Shown here: one piece after another, positions 1 to 9,229 of the stretch
How positions within the stretch are numbered: the stretch's first letter is position 1
How the letters are laid out: every line of letters starts with the position of its first letter
Notes under the pieces: model-generated
What the model was told of the DNA's origin: nothing
The model's input: the letters and a program-made list of their open reading frames with translations, nothing else
Database searches by the model: none
Made by a program: the position numbers and the translations under genes
Assembly (NCBI GenBank): GCA_050084985.1
Contig: JBITNC010000001.1
Coordinates: forward strand, 40,176,001 to 40,240,000
Direction: 5' to 3'
DNA from: Nageia nagi
Taxonomy: Eukaryota > Pinophyta
Length of the DNA stretch: 64,000 nucleotides

Positions 1-1312
1 TGACTTCCTCTAGTTGCATACGCAGCCCAGTTGTTTCTTCTTCAAGCTTGCTGTAACTCTCAACTTTCACTAGAAGTTGTTCCTCCAAACTCTCATTTAT
101 TCTCCTAGACTCTTCCACTTCTACTTTTAAGTTTTCTATGATATTGCTTGCATCATCAAACCTTTTTGAGAGTCTCTCATTTTTCTTTATTTCTTTCTCT
201 AGTTCATTCAATGCTGTTATTAGTTCTTCTTCAAGATCATACTCAATCTCACAGTCAGTTTCTTCATCTGACTCTTTATGTTTTTGGTCAGTTTGACTAT
301 CTTTATTCAGTTTCTCTTCAAATGCCATAAACGATGCTCCATTGTATTCTTTTTCTGATTCACTGCTGGAACCATCATCAGTGGAGCCTTCATTTCTAGA
401 TATGAATCTCTGTTTATTTGACCTTTTATTTTTAGCATGAGATTTCACTCTGTGGTTTCTCTCAAGACATGACTCTTGATCATCTTTATCAGTTTTTCTA
501 TATGGACACCTTGAAATAAAATGACCAATACCACCACAGTTAAAACATTTAAACGGCAGCTTGCCTTTATACTTACCTTTTCCTCTTTTTAGCTTTCTAA
601 TGAAATTTGCCTCTGCTTCGTCCGATTGTTCCTCATCGTCAGAATCCACTTTGGCTTTGGTACTGTTACTGGTTTTAAACGCTGCTTCCTTTTCTGAAGG
701 TTTTGTTTTTCCGATCCTCATTTCATAAGCAGTTAGTGATCCATGCAATTCATCCATGCTGAAAGTTTTCAAATTTTTTGCTTCTTCAATTGCAGACACT
801 TTTGAATCAAAGCGAGATGTGAGAGATCGCAGTACCTTTTTTACGATGACGTGATCTTCAATTTCTTCTCCAAGACCTCTGATTGCATTAGTAATTTCAT
901 TTACTCTTAGCATGTAGGCTTCGATGGTTTCATCTTCATTCATCTTTAGACCTTCGAATTGAGCTCTATGAGTTTGGAGTTTTGCTTCCTTAACTTTGTC
1001 ATCTCCTTCGTGAATGCTTTTCAACTTTTTCCACATTTCTTTAGCAGATTTGCATGCCATAACTTTCACCAGTTCGCTGTCCACAAGACCACATATTAGA
1101 GCATTTCTTGCTTTGGCATCATATTCAAATGCCTTTCTTTCTGCTTCATCTGAGGGACCTGTAGGGGGAGGAGTGTAACCTCTTTTAACCGCATTCCAAG
1201 TGCCAAATCCCAACGCACTGAGATAAGTCTTCATTCGAATTTTCCAGAAAGCATAATTGTTTCCATCAAAGAGAGGTGCCTTGTTAGATGAGAAACCTTC
1301 TCCGCTTGCCAT
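1..1312 (-). CDS. gag: Ty1/copia Gag, 5' part, open through the window edge (SIRE-like)
   Basis: Read on the minus strand from the ATG at 1312-1310, this frame stays open for 437 codons and runs off the left edge, so it has no visible stop. The start MASGEGFSSNKAPLFDG and the following NYAFWKIRMKTYL region are the usual N-terminus of plant copia Gag (UBN2-type Gag). A complete CCHC zinc knuckle (CX2CX4HX4C) lies at residues 256-269, plus-strand 506-547, and would bind the genomic RNA during particle assembly. After it come a basic stretch and a long acidic, Glu-rich, coiled-coil-like tail from about residue 340. Such an extended Gag tail is typical of SIRE/Maximus-type copia elements (established knowledge; the lineage call is inference). 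It is the only long intact TE frame in the window, suggesting a recent insertion. The ATG was chosen because it lies just inside the primer site. Confidence 0.9.
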   Translation of the reverse strand, partial: MASGEGFSSNKAPLFDGNNYAFWKIRMKTYLSALGFGTWNAVKRGYTPPPTGPSDEAERKAFEYDAKARNALICGLVDSELVKVMACKSAKEMWKKLKSIHEGDDKVKEAKLQTHRAQFEGLKMNEDETIEAYMLRVNEITNAIRGLGEEIEDHVIVKKVLRSLTSRFDSKVSAIEEAKNLKTFSMDELHGSLTAYEMRIGKTKPSEKEAAFKTSNSTKAKVDSDDEEQSDEAEANFIRKLKRGKGKYKGKLPFKCFNCGGIGHFISRCPYRKTDKDDQESCLERNHRVKSHAKNKRSNKQRFISRNEGSTDDGSSSESEKEYNGASFMAFEEKLNKDSQTDQKHKESDEETDCEIEYDLEEELITALNELEKEIKKNERLSKRFDDASNIIENLKVEVEESRRINESLEEQLLVKVESYSKLEEETTGLRMQLEEV

Positions 1313-1362
1313 AGTGCCACTACCCGGATCTCCTTAGCTGTTATAGCCTGAGTAGGAACTTG

Positions 1363-1374
1363 GCTCTGATACCA
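1363..1374 (-). other. Primer binding site, initiator Met-tRNA type
   Basis: On the minus strand this reads TGGTATCAGAGC, complementary to the 3' end of plant initiator Met-tRNA and the commonest primer site of copia elements. It lies two bases inside the LTR edge and about 50 bp before the gag ATG. Confidence 0.92.
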
Positions 1375-2006
1375 ATTGTTGGACTTTGAGTGACACTGAG
1401 AGGGGGGGGGTGAATCAGTATATATAAAAATAATCAATTTAATCTTCTTAAATAACGATAGATTAAAAACAAGAGAAAACTAAGCAATCACACCAGTACA
1501 TCACACAACACCAGATGTAACGAGGTTCACCAGATTGGCTACATCCCCGAATATGACTGCTTGGACACCAATCCAAATCCAGCCATTAAAGAAAGCTTAC
1601 AGAGTCACAGCACCAACTGTGAAGGGTAGCACCGACTACCACTCTGAGAATGGCAGCACCAACTGCCTGGAGCACCAACTCCAGCTCTCAAACTCACAGC
1701 ACCAACTGTGAAGGGTAGCACCAACTACCACTTATCAAGCACCCACTTGAGACATCATTCAAGATGAAAGAAAGAATACAGTTCTAGAAGACCCTCAATG
1801 GTCTAGCTCTAATGCTCACGACATACACTTCGGATACTTCACTTTACACACAGCACTTGCTTTCACTCACTTCTCTGCTCATCACACTCATGCAATTACC
1901 TGCGTTTGCATACTTTACTTCACGCACTTCTCATCACACACTCCGCACACACTTTGCCTCTTTTCACCCTTTTTCATCCCACTCTTTTTACACCTAGAAA
2001 CCAACT

Positions 2007-2014
2007 CTTATATA
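2007..2014 (-). promoter_or_regulatory. TATA box of the copia LTR
   Basis: Minus-strand TATATAAG followed by AGTTGG sits about 640 bp inside the LTR edge, at the expected U3/R position. Transcription would start near 1980. The 31-bp tandem repeat lies immediately upstream. Confidence 0.7.
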
Positions 2015-2042
2015 TGCATGTCCCACTACTTGCTTCACTTCT

Positions 2043-2197
2043 CCTTGAGCTGTGAAACCGCAACTACCACTTTCCTCGAGCTGTGCACTCATTACTTCTT
2101 CTCTCCTTGAGCTGTGCACTCATTACTTCTACTCTCCTCGAGCTGTGCAATCTCAGCTACTACTCTCCTCGAGCTGTGCACTCATAACTTCTACTCT
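2043..2197 (-). repeat. 31-bp tandem repeat just upstream of the LTR TATA box
   Basis: Five head-to-tail copies start at 2043, 2074, 2105, 2136 and 2167, an exact 31-bp period. The shared core on the plus strand is CCTYGAGCTGTGCACTCAT. The position, 30-190 bp upstream of TATATAAG on the transcribed strand, is that of reiterated enhancer boxes in other plant LTRs; the function is inferred. Confidence 0.88.
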
Positions 2198-2409
2198 TCT
2201 GATCCCCGCTGCAACTCTCTGCGCCTTTTCTTTTTTCCATTCTTCACATCATTCCTGTACTTAACCGTTACGCATCAAGAACACTCCAGGAAACTGTTCC
2301 TACCATTATACGTTATCAACAGAATCCTTGTTTGTAACTGACGAACGCTTCTATTTCTCAAACGGAGTTGTTTAGATCGGTACACTTCTTTCTCCACGGA
2401 CTTCAGCTA

Positions 2410-3400
2410 ATTCCGGACTCTTTTATTCTTCATTATGGTATTTCTTACGATTCTAGATCCTTTGTGTTCTTCAATAGCTTTTCTGATAATTTCGGACTCT
2501 TTTCCTCGCTTACCGGATGTTTCCTGTATACATTGTGATGTCATCATCTTCCGGACTCTGAAAATAGAGTAAAACGCTTCTCGCATGACGTCATCATTTC
2601 CGGACTTTTATCTTCAGACGTGTATCTCCGGATTTTTGTCTCCGGACCTTTATCTCCGGACTTTTGTCTCCGGACCTTTACCTCCGGACTTTTGAACTCT
2701 GCATCATGATGTCATCGCTTCCGGACTCCGGAAATAGAGTATAACGCTTTCCTCATGATGTCATCATTTCTGGACTTTTATCTCCGGACTCTTTTATCAC
2801 TCTTTGCTGACCTCATTTCTTCCGGACGCCGGTTGTATTCACAAATGTGAGCATCGTTCTCCTGGTGATGTCATCTCTTGCTTCCGGAATGTTTTACTCT
2901 CTTGGCTCTGGCTCTTTGATCGCTCCTTGCTGACCTCATCACTTTCGGACTCCGGATTTAAGTGAAGACCCGAAATCACTGACGTCATCTTCTTCCGGAA
3001 CTAGATCAACCAATCACACTCTCTTCCGGAACACAGTCAAACCTCTGGAACCCGATCTATACAGTCACTCTTCACTTCCGGAACTTAGTTAATCCTCCGG
3101 AACCCGGTCAATCAATCACACTTCACTTCCGGAATGCGATCAACACCTTGTTCTATCACTCTTTATTTCACCTCCGGAAACTGATCAAACAAGCACACTT
3201 CACTTCCGGAACTCTTTGTTTACTTAACCCCGGCTTTACCAAAATCACGTATTGACAACATCTCAATCACTCAGCACCTCCGGAACCCGGTCAAACCTCC
3301 GGAATCTGATCACAGTCTTGTTAACAACTATTACAATCACACTTCTCAATTCCGGAATTCTTTCAAGCCTCCGGAACCCGGTCAATACCTCCGGAACCCG
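2410..3400 (-). promoter_or_regulatory. U3 array of TCCGGA palindromes and TGAYGTCA (bZIP/CRE-like) sites
   Basis: About 26 copies of the palindrome TCCGGA lie in roughly 1 kb, where chance predicts well under one. Six TGAYGTCATC sites at 2536, 2586, 2707, 2756, 2866 and 2980 are each followed within about 3-10 bp by a TTCCGGA-type or closely diverged core (the 2756 copy has TTCTGGA). Two of them are perfect TGACGTCA palindromes (2586 and 2980). TGACG is the core bound by plant TGA-class bZIP factors. The right part (from about 3000) switches to a CTCCGGAACCCGGTCAA-type unit. Enhancer function is inference. Confidence 0.72.
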
Positions 3401-3460
3401 ATCAATACCTTGTTGACAACAATTACAATTACACTTCTCAATCACACATGCTCAACAACA

Positions 3461-3777
3461 TATACATGCATACACACACACATGCATGCATGGATGCACG
3501 CATGCACCATGTGCATGCACATGCACCCGTGTGCATGCACACACACAGACACACACACATAGACACACACATATACATGCACACACACACATGCATGCAT
3601 GGATACACACATGCACATGGGTGCATGTGCACGCACACAGGTGCATGTGCCTGCACACGCACATGCATGCATGCATGCACATGCACATGCACACACACAC
3701 ACACATGCACACACACACACGCACACATGCACGCATGTGCGCATGCGTGCACACAACACACACACACACACACACCT
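3461..3777. repeat. Compound CA/ATGC microsatellite
   Basis: The whole stretch is alternating purine-pyrimidine: (CA)n runs mixed with ATGCATGC and GTGCATGTGC blocks. It opens long frames on both strands that encode only Cys/His/Met/Val repeats; these are composition artefacts. It abuts the inferred outer end of the copia LTR. Confidence 0.97.
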
Positions 3778-4300
3778 AACTTTATTTTGATACATTGAAT
3801 TTTTCTATGGAGTTTTTTTTTACCCTAGTTTTTATTTTCTCTTTGGTTGTGATAATTGTCTAAATTTTTATTACTTGAAAATTATTGAATTTGAAGAGGA
3901 TTTATTTTTAGTGAATTTTGTTTTTGAAGAAAACCTTATATTTTGAAGGTTATTTTGTTCAATTTGGTGATTTGTAGCATTGTAATTTTTTTTCCAAACC
4001 ATAGATAAATATAAATGGGTAACCTTTATGGTTTTTCAAGCCCCATAATTACGTATTGTGATTGATTTTGAGAAATGTTTGCAAAAAAATATCATATTAA
4101 AAAGCCCTAAATTTTGAACCTATTTTGAAATTATTTGGTGGTTTATTTCATGATAAAAACTTGTCCTAACCTTAGATATATTTGATTGGGAAATAAGTGT
4201 GATATTGTGAAATCTATAATTGCATATGATGCCCATTAGTTGCACCAAAACTCTTAGGGATTTTGGATAGGAATAATATTGCATTTCAAGTATTTTAGAA
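3778..4300. other. AT-rich stretch without a recognisable gene
   Basis: AT-rich sequence with T-runs between the microsatellite and the gypsy gag remnant. It may be the untranslated leader of that remnant, but no LTR, primer site or coding similarity could be seen. Confidence 0.5.
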
Positions 4301-5480
4301 ATGGAACCATCTAAGTTTCTTGCCATAGTCAATAGATTTGATGATACAACCAAAGATAATTTGAAGAAAATTCTTTATGGAAATAAAGACTCCAACATTG
4401 AGGTAAAAAATTGATCTTTTGAAGCTAATTCTTCTAATTCTAGGGATTTTAATTTGCTATGTGATGAAACTCGTAGCACTAGGGCACCTGACCTTCAAGT
4501 GGAACTAGTTTTTGACTCATATTCAAGACAAGGAGATCCTATGGCTCATATCAAAAATTTTGGTATAAAGTTCAAACTAAATCTTGTAGTAAATGATAAT
4601 CTAATGGCTAAATATTTTTCAACTATGTTAAAGGATGATGCTCTTAATTGGTATTTTTGTTTTCCCTCCAAGTCAATTAAGTATTATGAACAACTCATGT
4701 TTGAATTTCATATGAATTTTAAATATAAAGCTCCTAGGGAATTTATTATTTCTAATTAAATGAATACTAAGCAAAGACAAAATGAGAGATTATCAAAGTT
4801 TGATACAAAAAATTAGAGTATAATTAAGGATCCTTTTTAGAAGCACATGTTAAGGCTATATTTGTTCATTTTATTCATATTGAATTGAGGTTTATAACTA
4901 TGTATTATGTGGATTTTTATTTTTCTATCATTGTTCATAAGTTGATTAAAAAAGAAGAGTATATGGTGGAAATGGAAAAGCTAAAGTATGATAATTTGTC
5001 AAAGATAAAAAAAAAGCCATATCAAAAGGAGGAAGATAAACATGTCTAAGCAATTGAAGAAGATCATAAACCAAGTGGTGATATTCCATGAGGTAATAAG
5101 GAAAAATAATATTTAAGACTCCCTCTCCCTCCTAAGGTCATGTATGAAGATTATTTACAATGAGGTTCTAATACAATAATTAGGAGAAAATGATCCAAAG
5201 CCAAAATGGTATAATGAAAATGTTTATTATCTTTATCATAAAGTTAAAGGGAATAGGATTAATGGTTGTATTGCATTGAGGAAGAATATGCAAAAACTCA
5301 TTGATAATGGTAAAATCAGTTATGATCCATATGATAATAAGGATTTTTATGAATCTAGTGAAGATGATTTTCAAGTCAATAACATAAGTTCTAGTATACC
5401 CAAAGAGAATCCTTCCACAATATCATATTTAGAACATGATCATGATGAAATAAGTGTGTTTACATTTGTTTACATTTCTT
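4301..5480 (+). pseudogene. Ty3/gypsy Gag remnant (Retrotrans_gag type)
   Basis: From the ATG at 4301 one frame runs to 4759, broken by a TGA near 4412. It contains the Retrotrans_gag signature: GDPMAHIKNF, then MAKYFSTMLKDDALNWYF, a Ser-Ile linker and an LMFEFHMNFKY helix. In this family these form the capsid core. Further on, 5195-5330 reads in one frame through LYHKVKGNRINGCIALRKNM and LIDNGKI, matching the degenerate zinc-binding region (H...G...C...L...LIDxGxI) at the gag-protease boundary of plant gypsy elements. Stops and frameshifts separate the two parts, and no protease, RT or integrase follows. It is a dead fragment. The repeat at 6.1-7.56 kb could be its 3' LTR, but this is not shown. 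Confidence 0.75.
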
Positions 5481-5706
5481 AAAACTTCTCATATGCATAG
5501 AGAAGCTTTCTTATAGATTATATAGAATACAAATGTATACTCTCACATTTCAGTAGATAACTTCTCACAAATAACAAAAATAGCCTTTTCCAATACTAAA
5601 GTACCAAACAAGGAAAATGAGAAAAACTAAGAAGAACCAATTGAGAAAAAAGAGCAAGAATAGGTTGCAAATATAAACCTTATTTTAAAAAAATTAAAAT
5701 TTAAGG

Positions 5707-5770
5707 ATAATCACCTTGCAATTATCAAGAATTACCAGGCAATTCTTGGATAATCATCAAGCAATTATTC
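5707..5770 (+). repeat. Degenerate minisatellite block, left of the tRNA-like sequence
   Basis: Three rough copies of an ATAATCAYCAAGCAATTCTT-like unit. The same unit recurs as a regular 25-bp tandem repeat at 5944-6043, on the other side of the tRNA-like sequence. Confidence 0.5.
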
Positions 5771-5813
5771 TTAAAAAACTTAGTTTGACCCATCAGCAAT
5801 ACATTTCATCATT

Positions 5814-5886
5814 GATGTTGTGGTATAGTGGTAAAACATTAAAATTTGACCCTACAGACCCATGTTTGAAACCCACCAAAACCTTT
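5814..5886 (+). pseudogene. tRNA-like sequence (pseudo-tRNA or SINE head)
   Basis: An A box TGGTATAGTGG (5821-5831) and a B box GTTTGAAACCC (5864-5874) stand 43 bp apart (start to start) in tRNA-like spacing, followed by a TTTTT pol III terminator at about 5883. The acceptor and T stems pair poorly and no convincing anticodon arm forms, so it is probably a degenerate tRNA copy or the head of a SINE rather than a functional gene. Confidence 0.5.
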
Positions 5887-5943
5887 TTCCTCTTATAGAT
5901 TGAACACTTGGCCATTTTTTTCATTTTTTTTTCTCATGGAGGT

Positions 5944-6043
5944 ATAATTGTCAAGTGATTGTATTAGTATAATCACCAGGTGATTCTACGAGTATAATCA
6001 TCAAGAGATTCTATTGGTATAATCACCAAACAATTCTATCATC
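5944..6043 (+). repeat. 25-bp tandem repeat, four copies
   Basis: Units at 5944, 5969, 5994 and 6019, each 25 bp, of the form ATAATCAYCARGYGATTCTAYKRGT. Noncoding as far as I can see. Confidence 0.8.
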
Positions 6044-6104
6044 AAAATTTTATTTTTAAAGAATGTGTGTCATATATGTTAAATGTGTTAGGGGGATGTT
6101 TTAA

Positions 6105-7563
6105 AGGTAGGATATACTTTGTTATAGGATGGCCACCATGTTTGGTTGATTGAGTTATGTGTTGAGAGAATATTTATTGATTCTTTTATTATTTATAATA
6201 AATTGCTTATATTTAAAAGAAAATAAAAGTGTAGTTTTATTTAATAGAATATAAGTTAGTTTATTAATTCTATTTTTTTTTTTTGAAATTTTAATTTATG
6301 TTTGTATGTTATTTCAAAAACAATGAATGATATTTGCTTTAATAGATTCATATCATTCATTCATATATATATCATAATGGTTTAAATCTATGTTTTATTT
6401 AAAATGAAAGATGAATTTATTTTAATACAAATATTATTATAATATATTATTGAAATATTTTTGTGAAATAATATATTATAAAGTACAAATTGATAAGAAT
6501 TTTTAAAGAAAATAAAAGAGTGATATTTTTTTTTGAATAGAGTATTGATTTATCTTAAGTACTTAGTATTAAATTATTGGAAAATACTAAGGGGGAATTT
6601 TAGCATACTTTATAAGTGATCTTGTAACTCTTAAAATAAGAATTTACTAGATCTAGAGAAAACAACTTAGTGATGTAAAGTAATATAGATAATTTTTTTT
6701 AAGAGGAAATAAATTTAAAAAAGTATTGCTTTATTTGAGATGAGATTTGAAAAATTAAATTTTGAATGATTTTGCTTAAAATCTAGAAAAAAAAATAGTG
6801 TTGCTTTTGTGTTCTTTTTACTTCAATAAACATTTAGTTTCATGATAGAGAAAGAGAAAGGTTGTTTAGATCCAAATCCATTCAAGGGCTATCATATCCT
6901 AATTTAAGGTGTTTGATAACCCATTATGTGATTTTGAAGACTTTGAAATTGAAGATCAAACTATGTTGCTTTCTTAAAGTTTGTAATGGTGTTAATGTTT
7001 AATCATTAGAATATTGAAATAAAGATGATTTATGTAATCATGGATAGTTTTTTATGCCTTAAAGTACTTTATCTATTTAATAAAGTGAGATTTATTATTT
7101 GAGTAACTTTACCTTATGTATGTTTTATAATTTTTAATTATATTTGTAATGTTAAATTTTAAATGAAGTTGTTATTACTTTATTTTATGCAATTATAATA
7201 TGATTCTTAGGACCTAACTCCCTCACCTATAAGCACCAAAGATTGGGAAAATAGTTGAGGCTAATAAGAGATGATAAAATGAACTTAAGAAAAAGACATG
7301 GACTAATATCTCTTAATGGGGATGATTTATTTATAAATTATATTGGGTATTTTATTTGAATTATTCAAAATTAAGTTGTAAACTTAGTCAAATCTAAAAA
7401 TAAAGGCATGATTATTCATCTCAAGGATAAGGATTATCAAGGCAAGTTATGCTAAGATAATCATGAGATATTCATTTGGAATTGAATGGACCTTAAAGTA
7501 TTAAATTGTCATAATATGATGATGGATAGAAATACAAGTTATGTGTATTATGCCATCAATAAA
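6105..7563. repeat. 1.45-kb dispersed repeat, copy A (possible LTR)
   Basis: Collinear over about 1.45 kb with 23,689-25,145 in the same orientation, with scattered substitutions and small indels. Shared landmarks include GTTGAGAGAATATTTATTGA near the left end, a GAAGACTTTGAAATTGAAGA-type segment, and ATGATGATGG close to the right end; similarity stops at AATCACTAT. A GGGGGA-TGTTTT junction at about 6092 resembles a polypurine tract followed by an LTR start, and the gypsy gag remnant lies just upstream, so copy A could be a 3' LTR and copy B a solo LTR. Terminal repeats and target duplications were not found, so the class stays open. No coding content. Confidence 0.85.
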
Positions 7564-8949
7564 TCACTATATTAAATTATGTGGATTAAGATTTAAAATA
7601 GGTAAGGTTGGGAGAAAAAGATATTACTTTCAAGTGATAAAAGGAAAAGAAATAATGACAACATCAATGCCCAAGTGGGTCAGACATCACATGAACAAGG
7701 TAAGAAAGTTGATTTTATTTATAGTCAAGCAGAGGAAATCCTAAAGCTAAACATCAAGGATGATTTGTTGTAGGAGAACCTAGAGGAATTACAATAGTGA
7801 GTAGTGGGAAAATTTGTTGTCTAGTGGTCAAGGATTTCTATCCTCAAGGAGTGGGAAAATCTGATGTCGCATCCCATAGGGGAGGTTAGCTTTTCCATGT
7901 TGGATAAAGCTTTTTTATTATTTACTTCTCTAAGGATGATGATGTTACACATGTTCTTAAGGATGGTCCCTAGTTTATGGGCAAATTTGGTCTCTTCCTA
8001 AAGAAATGATATGAAGGCTTTAATCTCATAACTAAAAAATATCACTACTATTTTGGTATGGGTAAGACTTTTTTGCCTTCATCAGCATTTCTAGAATGAA
8101 AAAGTAATGGAAAATATTGATAACTTGATTGGATTTTTCATCAAAAGTAATTAAAAATTCTGTAATAGAGAACATGCCATGAAAGCAAGAATTTGTGTAA
8201 ATGTAAATATTCAGGAACTACTCTTGGTAGAAATTAGACTTAATACCAAGACAAGGAGTTGGCTATAGACTCTTAACTATGAGAGGATCCCATTCAAATT
8301 CGTATGGTGTAGGGAGATTGGTCACTTAGCCTTTAAATACACTCTAAAACTAAAAAATAAATGCAATATAGGTAATTAACATAGTCATGATGCTAAGGAC
8401 TATTTGACCAAAAAATTGATAGAGAGGAAGAATAGAAAATGGAAACAAAATGGTAAGAGCTCTAAGAGTATAGACCAAAGAAAAAGAAGAAGATAGAGTT
8501 GAAACTAATAATGATGGTTCTTTTAATAACTTAGATTCAAATGAAACCATAATTGTTATAGAAGAGGTGATTGCAACAATTAAGGAAGATCTTAAAAATC
8601 ACCAAACTTTGAGTTTGATAGGTAACTTAACTCAAAGAGAAGAGAATAAGGAGGCTTCACCAACGTATAATGAAATATTGAGAAATAGTAGGGTAAGAAA
8701 TGTTGAGGAATCTCTTACAATAATAAAGGAAACACAACATAATCTAGCAATCCTCAATCTTATTAAAAGCAATATTGAAATTGAGTTGGTTGCAATAGTT
8801 GAAACCATAGAGGACGAATCAATCAAATATTTTCTATTTGTAATTTCATAAGTGGAGACTAGATCCATAGTTAAAGGAAAGAATATACATATCAATGAAG
8901 AATTGAACAAAGAAAATGATTTATTGAACTCTAAACTTGTAGTATACAA
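7564..8949 (+). pseudogene. LINE ORF1 remnant (DUF4283 + CCHC_4 zinc knuckle)
   Basis: Fragments in the plus frames match ORF1 of plant L1-like LINEs, an RNA-binding protein of the retrotransposition particle. At about 7930-8000 a segment reading DDDVTHVLKDGP, followed by GKFGLFLK and KWYEGFN, is DUF4283-like. At 8180-8340 RICVNVNIQELLLVEIRL leads to YERIPFKFVWCREIGHLAFK, the zf-CCHC_4 region. The first and last Cys of the knuckle are lost (positions occupied by Phe or Trp and by Tyr). Stops and frame changes interrupt it. A 94-codon plus-strand frame at 8567-8851 and a 61-codon frame at 8852-9037 are the variable charged tail. Minus-strand frames here are shadows. Confidence 0.7.
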
Positions 8950-9229
8950 AAGAGTGATTGTAGATGTTGGAAAAGAGAGAAAGGAAAAGGTGGAAAGAAT
9001 GAAAATGAATTTAAACCAAAGGAAGCTAACACCCTAGAGAAGGGTGGAGGTGGGAGGCCCATCAGAAGAAGGAAAATATGATAGTTCTAAGTTGGAAGGC
9101 AAGGGGCTACAACTTCCCATGAGAATAAAAAGTTATAAGGAACATGGAAAACTAATATAAGCCTAATGTATTCATCCTTTAGAAGATGAAACTAAAAGAA
9201 AATATACAAGAAGAAATGAAAAGAAAATC

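Larger units (their letters stand above)
1377..3460 (-). mobile_element. 5' LTR of the left-edge copia element
   Basis: The inner edge is fixed by the primer site: on the plus strand the LTR begins TGTTGGACTTTGAG at 1377. The outer edge is less certain. I place it at CTCAACAACA (ending 3457 or 3460), because this gives the matching terminal TGTTG/CAACA and because the TCCGGA-rich sequence stops there and a CA microsatellite starts. That makes the LTR about 2.08 kb. On the minus strand it contains U3 (right), a TATA box near 2010, and an R/U5 region with reiterated AGCACCAACT motifs near 1600-1725. The second LTR lies outside the window. Small plus-strand ORFs at 1812-2341 are incidental. Confidence 0.75.

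Noticed and set aside
1231-1437. 68-codon minus frame overlapping the gag start
   Set aside because: Different phase from the clear Gag frame, and it spans the primer site and LTR edge; a shadow.
1812-2341. Three plus frames in the copia LTR
   Set aside because: Antisense to the LTR, and they owe their openness to the 31-bp repeat and pyrimidine-rich sequence.
3438-3798. Six overlapping frames of about 60-117 codons on both strands, rich in Cys, His, Met and Val
   Set aside because: All arise from the alternating CA/ATGC tract. Both strands and all phases are open at once, which is a composition effect and not evidence for a cysteine-rich protein.
8350-8949. Minus frames of 66 and 105 codons
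   Set aside because: Antisense to the LINE ORF1 tail, hydrophobic only because the sense strand is A-rich.
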